A DNA stretch of 64,000 nt, taken from NCBI GenBank assembly GCA_963920525.1, contig OY986438.1, forward strand, positions 125,370,920 to 125,434,919, in the 5' to 3' direction. Source of the stretch: Dichetophora obliterata (taxonomy: Eukaryota > Arthropoda > Insecta > Diptera > Sciomyzidae). This document shows positions 57,701-64,000 of this stretch, one piece after another; the first letter of the stretch is position 1, and every line of letters starts with the position of its first letter. The notes under the pieces were generated by a model that was not told the DNA's origin, searched no databases, and worked only from the letters and a program-made list of their open reading frames with translations. A program made the position numbers and the translations under genes.

Positions 57701-60700
57701 CTGCTGATCTGAGACGTAGTGGCACAATATTCTACAAGAGTGTTATGCTGATTGCGTATGCTGATGACATCGATATCATTGGCCACAATACGCGCGAAGT
57801 CAGTGCAGCATTTTCCAGATTAGAAAGAGAGTCAAGTCGAATGGGTCTGTCAGTGAATGCAGATAAGACGAAATACTTGGTGTCAACAAACAAACAGTCC
57901 CAGCGTCTTGGAACCCACGTTACAGTTGATAATACCTCCAATCCAGCATAAACTCAACCAACGACATCAGCATTGATACCAAACGAAGAATAACTCTTGC
58001 CAACAGGTGTTACTTTGAGCTCAGTAGGCAATTGAGAAGCAGAGCCCTCTCTCGACGAACGAAAATCACGCTCTATAAATCGCTCATCATGCCCGTCCTT
58101 CTTTACGCATCACAAACCTGGACGCTGACCAGTTTAGATGTAAAGACTTTAGGAGCATTCGAGAGAAAGATTCTTCGTAAGATCTACGAACCAATCTGCT
58201 TCAATGGAGAGTTCCGAATACGGTGGAATGATGAACTGTATGATCTGTATGCTGACATCGACATAGTCAAGCACATTAAAATCGAGCGGCTTCGCTGGCT
58301 TGGTCATGTTCAGAGCATGAAAGACGATGCTCCAGTGAAGAAAACATTCGATTCGGTACCCAGTGGCAGTCAACGCAGTAGAGGACGACCGCATCTTCGT
58401 TGGAAAGACCAAGTAGAGGACAACCTGACGAAGCTTGGAATTTCCAACTGGCGCCAGCAAGCGAAAGACAGAAATTGCTGGCGCAAATTCTTAGATGAGG
58501 CCAAGACCGACATGCGGTTGTAGCGCCAACTAAGTAAGTAAGTAAGTAAGCAATATATATGAATGTGACAATTTTTTCTTAATTTTGGCAAACGATTTTA
58601 TTTGACAGTTTACACAATTTTAGTCCGTAAAACGTTTCCATACTTTTTTGTGTTTTTATCTATTTTTAAGAGATTTTTTTTTCTTGTTCTCACGCTTTTG
58701 ACAGTATAACCATTTTCAGTTCAAAAAGTACGGGAACAGACCTACTATATGAAAACTTTTATATGGAAAAACTCTAACTTTTTCCTATTATTTTTGTATG
58801 AAGAAATTTTACCAAAAAATTCCAAAAAAAATTATTAAATGAACAGAAAAATTTGTAAAAAATGTGGATTTAAAAAAAAAAATCGCATTTTTTGGTCCGA
58901 GCTGGGTCTCGAACCCACGCTCCCGAAAGCTTACTTTCATTTGTAATGATGCAAAATAAGCTGAAGTCTGTTAACAACTGTGGTAGACGAGTGGATAAGA
59001 TGTCGGACACATGAGAGGACCTTGGTTCAAATCTGAGTATGTCAGCAGTTTTCTATTTCAAGTCGATATTTATATTGCTTTTTTTTCTAACGTGCATTCT
59101 CAAAAAGGGCTTCCAGCAGGTTTCTTTAAAGTCGCGAGAGAGGAAGGCGCAGAAAATTGTCTCGTTTCATATAAAAAAGTTAATATGCACGGAAGGGCAG
59201 AAAATAAATGATTTTAAATCAAAAATTAATGCATTCTTTTACAGCTCTGCTCAAAAACTACTAGCTGATTGAACTGAAATTTTTAGTTTTTGCAGTTTTT
59301 TAATGCCAGTGTTTACACATGATTTCGGTATTTAATGTGTCAATTTATTAAATAATATGCCATCAAACGTGTGATGTAAGATATAGTAAGTTATGTTTTA
59401 TAAACCAAGAATGGCAAAAATGTTGAATTAAAATTACTAAAATAATAATACAACTTTTAATTGACTACATAAATTTGTTGAATTTTACTAAAATAAGAGA
59501 AGTCATTTTTTAATGGATTTATATATAACCTATATTATAGCTGATAGTAACAACTAACAATTTATGTTTAATTTTGCTTCAATATAATTAATATTGCTTT
59601 AATGTAACAACATATTTTTAGCAAAATTAATCAATTTTCGTTGAATTTCACTACGTATCAGTAATAAAGAACATGTTGAATTAAAAAAGGGTTTGAAACT
59701 TTAGTTATTGTAGCAAACGTGTTGCCTACAACTGTTGTAGTAAATTTTAACAAAACATTTTTAGAGCGTACATTTATAAATTTTTATTTAGAAAAAATAT
59801 GAAGGCTAAAGAAATATCTAACCACCCATTTGCAAATAATTATACAATTATGTTAAAGGGTGCTAAGAATCCTGCCAAAATATTAAAATTCTGTTCAGTA
59901 CATGATAAAGGCAAAACTAACGGGGGCTAAGGAGGTTATGTCACCCCCTACATTTTTTAAGAGTCGGTTTAATTGTTATTTTATTGCTGAAATTTGTTTA
60001 AAATTTTTATTTTTATTTACAATACTTAATTATGAACTCATCAAAGTCAGTCGTAACAGTTTTGTAATTTTTACCATCAGCCATACCACAAACTTTAGTC
60101 AGCTATTTCACTATAAATCATACCAAAAAAACTTCATACTACTACTTTTACTTATTTTACTACTCTTTTATATTACTTTACTACTACTTTATAATTAATG
60201 CTGCATTGTAAAGAACAAATTAAAATAGAAAACGATATGGTAACTGCCTTTAAGGTTTATTCTTCTGATCGAACGGATGAAACTTTGATTAATTTAATTA
60301 TGTTGTGTTAAAAAAAAGTCGGCACTTAAGGTGATCTAGTTGTCAGAAATGCCTAACGACTCCCTCTCATAGCAAAATGGTATCGGTACGCTCCTGGTAC
60401 ATGAACAAGATTCGGATGTAAAAGTATGAAGATACGTAAATAATATTTATTTGAAACGTTGAAATATATGAGATTTTTTTTTTACTAATGAGAGTAATTT
60501 GATCCATCTCTTAGGATATGCATATATTACATTTTTATGTTTCGATCAGACAACTGCACAAGCCTACTTTAAGTCTATTTCAAGTACTTGCTTAAAAAAA
60601 GTTCAAGCTAGCTTGAGCTTGATAATTTTGAATCAAGTATAGCTTGTAATCTATCTATCTATCTATATATATAAAATAGGATGTGTGTATGTATGTAACG

Positions 60701-63686
60701 TATGGACTCCAAAACGGCTGGGCAGATTTTGATGAAATTTTCAGGTAATGTTCATCTTGGTACGGTGGGTAACATAGGCTATATTTGGACCCGATAGGTG
60801 GCGCTGGGGTGGACTTATATCGAAAATTTGAATTTATGGACCAATTTAACTGAAATTCAGAATGTATGTTTGTTTGATCATAAGAAAATAATTTGTGTAT
60901 AAATGGACCCGATAGGTGGCGCTGGGGTGGACTTATATCGAAAATTCGATGGCGTGAAAAATATATAAATACTTTTAATTTTATTTTATAACGAGGGGAG
61001 TAGCGAAGCACACCGGGTTCAGCTAGTTGAATATAAATAAGCCCACGACAGCTTGCGACTTGCAAGTATGCTAGCTTACAAGCGGACGACACGAAATTCC
61101 AAGTAAAGGAAAGCATGCTGCCTTCAGCAAAATTCAGAATTTATAATTCAAGATGGCGGATAAAGTTACCACCTAGAATTTTTGTATTTTTTCGAATTCT
61201 TTTAATTTTGAAATTCTGACAACGGATTTGATTTCGGATATAAAGGGCTGCCACATAAATTTTTACCACAGTATTGCCACCTAACAAAATGCAATTTTAA
61301 GAGTTTTAACCATGATTTATCAGTATTAGTGGGTCGCTGATTTCGAATCTGCAGTCAGAATTTTAAAATTCAAGAAGCTGGATAGGGTTGCCACCTTAAT
61401 TTTTTGCATTTTTATGAATTTGAGGCTGGCAAAATGCTATACCAAAAATGGGTCGCTGAATCCGAATCTTTAGTCAGAATTTCAAAATTATAATATTTTA
61501 TAATAAAAAGGCTGCCATCTAATAATATTTATTTTCAAAAGTTTTAACATTATGTAACAATTCTATAATGGGGGAACCCCTAACACTGTTAAATGATGTT
61601 TAAAATTCTTAAAAATACATATTATTAGGTGGCAACCCTATTATTTCAAAATTTTATAATTTTAAAATGCTGACCACAGATTTGTATTTAACGACCTTTT
61701 TTTGGTCTACAATTTTTTTCCCAGCATCGAATTAAAAAAAATGCAAGAAATTAAGGTGGCAACCCTATCCACCATGTTGAATTTTAAAAATTCTGACTGC
61801 AGATTCGATATAAGCGACCCCCCAGCACTGAGATATGATTTTTTAAAATTTTGAAATTCTGAAAACGGATTCGGATTCAGCGTCCCATTTTTAGCTAGTG
61901 TTCGCACCAACTCCGAATTCGTAAAAATAAAAAAAGGTAGCAACCCTTATCTCCATCTTAAATTTTAAAACTGTGGCATTATCGAAATCAAATCCGTTGT
62001 CAGAATATCAAAATTATAAGAATTCGCAAAAATACAAAAAAAAAAATCTAGGTGGCAACTCTATCCGCCATCTTAAATTTTAAATTTTGACATCAGATCC
62101 AAAATCATCTACCCTAAAACTTCCAACCAAGGAGTCCACAGAACCCTTAAAAGTCCTATTACGCTTAAGCTCTCTCTACACAAGCTCATTGAATTTCTTG
62201 GATACTTGCTTTAAATTCAATTAATTGGATACTTGCGAGCTTACAAGCTTTTGACGATCATTTCAAGCTTTTCAACTTTCTGTCCGACAAAGTAAGTCTA
62301 AACAAGCCAAGCCAACGAGCAAGCATGAATATGACTTGTATCTGTTTGGTATTTTTGCAAGCTGGCTAAAGCTTGCTTTTTCAAATTTGGATACATACTT
62401 GAATTCAAGTACTTGAAAAGGCTTGAGCTTCAAGTAGGCTTGTGCAGTTCTCTGGTTTCGATTATATATAATTTGAATCTACATAACCTGAGCATACCTC
62501 GCTAGTAAGTCAGAAATATAACTGCCGAGTGGTTTCAACGATGGATAACTTCTTCCGAGCCATTTAGCAGGCAGTTTGCCAATCACCATAGATTTATGAA
62601 TCATTTCTAATTCTGGAATCATGGCGATTTGACCTGCAACTGCTTTTTGAACACTTATTAGACTCTTGCGAACGTAGTCTACCAAGCGATTAAATCTGAA
62701 AATTAAACACATTTAAACGAGAATCAATTAGTACAAGAAACTTTTAGTCGGATAACTGCTCACCTAATCAACTCCTGGCGCAAAACGGTATTCATAGAGT
62801 TTGTATAGACAACTGGATACATTTCTGAAACCTTTTCAACATCGAACAGTGAAGGTAAACGCCCCAAAATGTCTTGGCATATAGCGAAGGCAGGATCAAC
62901 GACGCTCTCTCCATCGCCGCTGTCAGACTTCACGGATATCATAAGATCCGTCTGGGTGAGTAAAACACCTTGAATTAGCTAGAATTTAAAAAAAAATAAA
63001 AAATTTAAAAAAAATTTTATATCCCTAATCATATTCTCCGTTCAACCCGTTTGTGTTAACTTCTCTTATTAGAATCCGTATCTTATTTGGTATCAAACAA
63101 TTTGCTTACGCTGTTTGTTTCCTTGTTGTTGCGATTAATATCGGCATTTTCATGCAAGCCAAACACCTCCGGTTGTGGGCTTAGCGGAAACGTTGAGATG
63201 TACTCCAACGCAACGGTGCGCACTGGACTCAATGGTATTCTATAGTTTCCCGATTGTGACAGAGCGTAGCTAATGTAGCAAAGTGAAAGAAAGGATGTAA
63301 GACAAAAATCAATACGTATTGAAATATCTGGAAAGCAATCTTACAAAGGCAGCAAAAACAACACAAACAAGCAAAACAAAATGCTAAAGTTGTTAACGTT
63401 GACTGGGTTTATTTTTGTTTTTTCTTTCTTTGGTATTTTGTAATGCAGCAAATAATAAAAGCCCCCTTTCAAAGGATTTGACAATAAAATTGGTTTTGCA
63501 ACTTACTTGTCAACTTCAATGGTTTTCGGATTGTAGATCAAGTTCAGCAACGAAAGGATTAGGCGTCGATCTTTGTCGTCGGTAACACGTCCTCCGTAGT
63601 TGCATTCGCCTGTCAGATAAACGTGTCCACGAAATGGTATGCTGGAGTTTTGCCCGATAAACATTTTCAATTGCAGAAGCGAGATT
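42703..63686 (-). CDS. Axonemal dynein heavy chain, last six exons (partial)
   Basis: ATP-driven microtubule motor of cilia and sperm tails. Exons on the minus strand: 63686-63507, 63269-63110, 62978-62764, 62695-62498, 43583-43373, 43032-42703. All have GT/AG borders and agreeing phases, giving 430 residues up to TGA. Signature wording in order: YLTGECNYGGRVTDDKDRRL, EVFGLHENADINRNNKETN, SMNTVLRQELIRFNRL, SYPSLKPLGSYISDLLARLE, INKGEPIVYWLSGFYFTQSF, LFVEGARWNRENQRLDES, RRGILSTTGHSTNFVMYMQL and the end HWINRGTACICQLDD. This is the C-terminal motor region (end of AAA6 and C-terminal domain). Most family members have TDDWDRR; here K replaces W. The ending suggests an inner-arm type, but I cannot name the paralogue. 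The motor core and tail exons lie beyond the right edge. Confidence 0.95.
43033..43372 (-). other. Last dynein intron (340 bp)
   Basis: GTAAGC donor at 43372-43367 and TTTGCCAG acceptor ending 43033; phase 0 (R|G). No further content seen. Confidence 0.85.
43584..44829. other. Intron segment, simple repeats only
   Basis: A (GA)n-rich purine tract lies at about 43880-43924. The rest has no recognised element. Confidence 0.45.
44830..45235. repeat. MITE-like repeat, copy 1 (TGTTTGATAGTT ends)
   Basis: Left part has TGTTTGATAGTTAAAATCAT and AAATACAAATTCTAG; right part carries the inverted forms AACTATCAAACATTTAGAA and AATTTGTATTT. A second copy lies at about 46395-49075 around the piggyBac. 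The interior (44960-45150) has GAAACAACAACAAC and a CA/GC-rich piece, no ORF. Confidence 0.6.
45480..46370. repeat. Degenerate AT-rich minisatellite
   Basis: Imperfect 40-50 bp repeats built on TTTTATTTTTGATCAAAAA and AAAAGTCAAATTTTAAC occupy 45490-45760 and 46185-46370, split by the MITE at 45769-45981 and 200 bp of unique DNA. GATC-centred palindromes (TTTTTGATCAAAAA) recur in each unit. Confidence 0.75.
45769..45981. mobile_element. Harbinger-like MITE, 213 bp
   Basis: Ends GGGCCAATTTTTCAGTGCGA and, inward from the right, GGCATAATTTTTCAGTGCGA; flanked by TTA (45766-45768, 45982-45984). Subterminal GTTTAAACTC / ACCGAAATTGGACGTTT words are mirrored. No coding. Confidence 0.75.
46707..49001 (-). 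mobile_element. piggyBac element, complete borders, inactivated
   Basis: Starts CCCTCATCGGTCCCATTGTA and ends as its mirror (CCCTCATCGGTCCC inward from 49001), each flanked by TTAA (46703-46706, 49002-49005). TATGCGTGCGCATA-like palindromes follow both TIRs, and a third related block (GGGACCGAT with a TATGCGCGCACATA-like word) sits internally at about 48786-48820. One transposase gene fills the minus strand. 2295 bp, the usual size for the family. Confidence 0.95.
46911..48722 (-). pseudogene. piggyBac transposase, nearly full length, broken
   Basis: Cut-and-paste DDD transposase. ATG at 48722; acidic N-terminus (EVSVHSDKDDIEPLEQ); a 66-nt intron at 48415-48350 with GT/AG borders restores G|P before KALAAATIVDVLSTFHMFLD. 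The catalytic Asp residues are visible: NITVDEQLVPY, NVTCDNFCTSYEL and KSGVDTMDQMVATY. The C-terminus has the Cys/His cluster RCEKCRNFICAEH...CEKC. Defects: a frameshift near 48665, another near 47700, an in-frame TAA at about 47490 and a frameshift near 47130. All key residues remain, so it died rather recently; it would not make a whole protein. Confidence 0.9.
49076..49322. other. Intron spacer
   Basis: No feature seen. Confidence 0.35.
49331..50249. mobile_element. Non-autonomous hAT, 919 bp
   Basis: Ends CAGGGCTCGCAAACAAACT and, inward from the right, CAGGGGTTGCAAATAAACT; perfect 8-bp duplication ATTAAAAT at 49323-49330 and 50250-50257. Family differs from the other two hATs here. No transposase domain; the ORFs within (e.g. 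49320-49568, 49730-50050) are low-complexity. Confidence 0.85.
50492..50651. repeat. Long hairpin, 49-nt arms
   Basis: Arms 50492-50540 and 50603-50651 are inverted copies with one mismatch (AGCATAATATTAAATATCAA start; ACGAAACGAAGG inner end) around a 62-nt loop. No target duplication or other MITE feature. Confidence 0.9.
50652..51199. other. Intron segment, nothing recognised
   Basis: AT-rich; no supported feature. Confidence 0.35.
51200..51335 (-). pseudogene. Fragment of a widespread insect repeat ORF (GERFxQ type)
   Basis: On the minus strand it reads GERFYQQMKNMERRYTGSW and then NESMIGDYAWFLIRET. I recall this pattern (GERFHQ-x-ME-RY-G-W-e-MM-DY-W) from many uncharacterised, repetitive arthropod proteins, probably transposon-derived, but cannot name the family. 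Only about 45 residues remain. Confidence 0.45.
51336..53867. other. Intron segment with small repeat pieces
   Basis: Minus-strand ORFs at 51974-52270 (begins IRPNAHSVALPLCKLQ, Cys-rich middle) and 52297-52542 do not resemble any family I know. 52600-52725 is a reversed copy of the dispersed repeat at 29133 and 29668-29735. 53240-53400 ends in CGCTTTCTC...GGGCCGC-type wording (read on the minus strand TTAGGGCCGCTTTCTCAATG) that looks like one end of a Harbinger-type MITE; its partner was not found. Confidence 0.4.
53868..54560 (+). pseudogene. mariner transposase remnant
   Basis: Plus strand with many frameshifts. Recognisable order: FGDEAQSKNFVYRWYTKLKR, then CVTKHINAVHGLI and REIETTLGITSTNI (HTH region), then a damaged catalytic half (ESKQQ, PNPAKVFRARSTAKH), and the C-terminus FSTPEKVFDAFRNYVLEVSQ with AEWDQCYDK. 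This follows mariner (Mos1/irritans-like) wording throughout. The segment holding the last catalytic Asp region is deleted. A 126-codon ORF on the opposite strand is a shadow. Confidence 0.75.
54899..55168. repeat. Tandem duplication of ~135 bp
   Basis: CATGACTTTATG ... GGGCGC ... ACGTCACATAATTTTTCTTC ... CGATCAAAACG occurs at 54899 and again from 55031; the second copy has an extra ACGTCACAT block. The units have diverged. Confidence 0.7.
55222..56130. repeat. CCCAGTGG-type element, copy 1, split by a mariner
   Basis: Starts CCCAGTGGGCATTTTAGC; parallels the 56144 copy through GGCGTCAATATACCTTCCAT and ATTGATGAGTGCTTCT. The 535-bp TA-flanked element at 55374-55908 is inserted in it. On the minus strand 56040-56011 reads GACCTAGGTTCGAGCCGCTA then CTCGGAC, a T-arm/acceptor-like sequence of a tRNA. 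Confidence 0.6.
55374..55908 (+). mobile_element. Tc1/mariner-type element, internally deleted
   Basis: Ends CAGGGTCCGCCATCTAAC and, inward from the right, AAGGGTCCGCCAAATAAC, each next to TA (55372-55373, 55909-55910). The plus strand encodes an N-terminal DNA-binding region split by one frameshift: 55506-55690 (YFENHGNVAECVRKLRMDFG, APSAPYFRYLVKKVKETG) and 55676-55880 (NVAAVAESVREAPSTSIHRR, then SQQLNISETSLRRILHKDLG). This HTH pair is typical of DUF4817-type mariner-superfamily transposases. The DDE part is lost. Confidence 0.8.
56144..56756. mobile_element. CCCAGTGG-type TIR element with tRNA-like modules, copy 2
   Basis: Ends TCCCAGTGGACATTTTAG and, inward from the right, TCCCAGTGGGCAATTTCAG, flanked by TA on both sides. 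Inside, plus strand 56466-56512 has box A/B-like words (TAGACGAGTGGGTAAG, GGTTCAAATCT); opposite-strand T-arm-like wording lies at 56393-56415. No ORF. Likely a MITE that captured or evolved tRNA-like sequences. Confidence 0.55.
56896..58742. mobile_element. MITE with GGTCTGCTCCCGTACT ends, split by LINE copy C
   Basis: Ends GGTCTGCTCCCGTACT and, inward from the right, GGTCTGTTCCCGTACT; TA on both sides (56894-56895, 58743-58744). TTTTAGTCCG-like words lie near both ends. The inserted LINE accounts for 57194-58550. Confidence 0.65.
57194..58550 (+). mobile_element. RTE-clade LINE copy C, 5'-truncated
   Basis: Starts inside the RT region and reaches the 3' end, which is (AAGT)n (58531-58550), unlike the (AAG)n of copy B. 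Typical 5'-truncated LINE insertion. ORF 57211-57951 has ANYRGISLLNIAYKVLSSVL, GFRPGKSTIDQIFMLRQIL, VDYKAAFDSP, GFRQGDSLSC and the intact active site LIAYADDIDIIG. A net 31-bp deletion near 57945 then breaks the frame; ORF 58032-58523 carries the C-terminal region (ERLRWLGHVQSMKDDAPVKK, RGRPHLRWKDQVEDN) and ends properly. Without the endonuclease it cannot move itself. Confidence 0.9.
58760..59220. repeat. CCCAGTGG-family fragment, copy 3, tRNA-like modules
   Basis: Body matches 56330-56690 in order. Minus strand 58920-58893 reads GTGGGTTCGAGACCCAGCTC then GGACC, a well-formed T-arm and acceptor-like end. Plus strand 58982-59031 has GTAGACGAGTGGATAAGATG and GGTTCAAATCT, box A and box B-like. 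The outer TIRs are not seen. Confidence 0.55.
59221..60355. other. Intron segment, nothing recognised
   Basis: AT-rich. Short words such as GCGTACATTTATAAATTTTT occur without partners. No ORF supported. Confidence 0.35.
60356..60430 (+). repeat. Degenerate tRNA-like sequence
   Basis: ATAGCAAAATGGTATCGGTA then CTCCTGGTACATGAACAAGATTCGG-type wording resembles a decayed tRNA or SINE head (box A-like near 60368, weak box B). It does not fold properly, so no tRNA gene is called. Confidence 0.25.
60650..61026. mobile_element. Non-autonomous Helitron, 377 bp
   Basis: Begins TCTATCTATCTATCTATATA and ends AGCGAAGCACACCGGG...CAGCTAG. It sits exactly between A and T, and the sister hAT at 39.9 kb has the empty site (GTAATTGAATAT), with no target duplication. 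TC start, CTAG end and A|T insertion are Helitron hallmarks. A 40-bp segment (GACCCGATAGGTGGCGCTGG...) occurs twice inside (about 60788 and 60907). Confidence 0.85.
61140..62110. repeat. AGGTGGCAACCCTA repeat array inside the hAT
   Basis: Degenerate units of about 110-180 bp in both orientations, marked by TTGCCACCT (61273, 61390) or AGGTGGCAAC (61628, 61754, 62052) followed by an ATTTTAAAATTCTGAC-like stretch and TCAGATTCG. The sister copy has only three such marks. Confidence 0.65.
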
Positions 63687-64000
63687 CTGTAAGGATATTT
63701 TGAGGATAACATTTCAATTGATAGGATTTGTGATTTTTTTTTCCATAAAAGTAGATTTTTCGCATAAATGGCGGGTAGTTAAGAAAGGCAGTAAAGCAGA
63801 AAATCGCGATAACGAGAGCGAAAAGATAAGTGGTCTGTCTGAGCGAGACTAAACTATTGGGAAGGTGGTTGTTAAGTGGTTATTAAAAAAAATTGTTATG
63901 TATTTGAATTCATGATATTCAAGTCTTAGCTTTTTTAACATAAATTGCTGTAATATAATAAAATACATAAGTTTAATATTGATGATTAATTTACTATGAC
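63687..64000 (-). other. Upstream dynein intron
   Basis: Begins past the TATCCTTACAG acceptor of the exon at 63686. No further exon is seen before the window ends. Confidence 0.6.

Larger units (their letters stand above)
60547..62454. mobile_element. hobo-like non-autonomous hAT, copy 2
   Basis: Ends CAGACAACTGCACAAGCCTA and, inward from the right, CAGAGAACTGCACAAGCCTA; 8-bp duplication GTTTCGAT at 60539-60546 and 62455-62462. Same family as 39743-41311, with CAAGCTTG-type subterminal repeats. The interior holds a longer array of AGGTGGCAACCCTA / TTGCCACCT motifs and a Helitron at 60650-61026. The right end lies only 30 bp from the dynein splice donor. Confidence 0.9.
43584..62497 (-). other. 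18.9 kb dynein intron filled with transposons
   Basis: GTATGC donor at 62497-62492, TTTCTTTAAG acceptor ending 43584; the split codon AG|A restores Arg in DLLARLEFF, as expected for the family, so the two exon groups belong together. The intron contains nearly all the elements listed from 43.9 to 62.5 kb and no other host exon that I recognise. Confidence 0.9.

Noticed and set aside
58893..58920. T-arm and acceptor-like sequence as a tRNA gene
   Set aside because: No matching D-arm and anticodon arm at the right spacing; it is part of a repeat family.
60655..61116. 153-codon minus-strand ORF
   Set aside because: It runs across the Helitron border into hAT DNA, so it cannot be a conserved gene.

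Overview
The window looks like nuclear DNA from a true fly (Diptera, probably a brachyceran/calyptrate- or tephritid-like genome). It is very AT-rich, genes have introns with GT/AG borders, one gene has the insect secreted-protein layout (exon 1 ends right after the ATG), and the transposon set (RTE-clade LINEs, hobo-like hATs, piggyBac, mariner/pogo, Helitron, tRNA-derived SINEs) is typical of flies. I cannot name the species. No CRISPR array, rRNA gene, intact tRNA gene or bacterial-type gene is visible.

Host genes: only three are supported, all on the minus strand. (1) Two last exons of an unidentified membrane protein at 4114-4625. (2) A complete two-exon gene at 29867-31862 for a roughly 641-aa secreted protein built of 71-72-residue repeats, each with a basic RxRR-type site and a YLPP motif; it has a poly(A) signal and an upstream TATA-like box. 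(3) The last six exons of an axonemal dynein heavy chain (42703-63686, continuing beyond the right edge). All its splice junctions agree in phase. The last two exons are separated from the others by an 18.9 kb intron packed with transposons.

Layout. 1-4.1 kb: SINE, a decayed RTE LINE copy (A) carrying a Harbinger-like MITE, then the 3' region of gene 1. 4.6-29 kb: intergenic or intronic DNA with a nested hAT-like composite (5110-8400), a long-TIR element with unrecognised ORFs (10679-12259), a hAT derivative (12503-13587), foldback/MITE elements, the longest RTE copy (B, 21621-24770), a second LINE family (26500-28260) and a 693-bp foldback. 29.8-31.9 kb: the repeat-protein gene. 33.7-42 kb: piggyBac remnant, pogo element, second hAT derivative, a BED-type hAT remnant with an inserted MITE, and a hobo-like hAT nested in a MITE. 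42.7-63.7 kb: the dynein gene. Its intron holds an almost complete but inactivated piggyBac, a hAT with a clean target duplication, two mariner-type remnants, a family carrying tRNA-like modules, RTE copy C nested in a MITE, and a hobo-like hAT with a Helitron inside it.

I could establish many insertion borders directly from matching target-site duplications (8 bp for five hATs, TTAA for piggyBac, TTA for Harbinger-like MITEs, TA for mariner/pogo, none for the Helitron at A|T). These give a relative order of insertion at several places. None of the transposons seen looks coding-competent. I see no obvious novel multi-gene system; the best candidates for something new are the repeat protein, the unclassified long-TIR element and the giant dynein intron.
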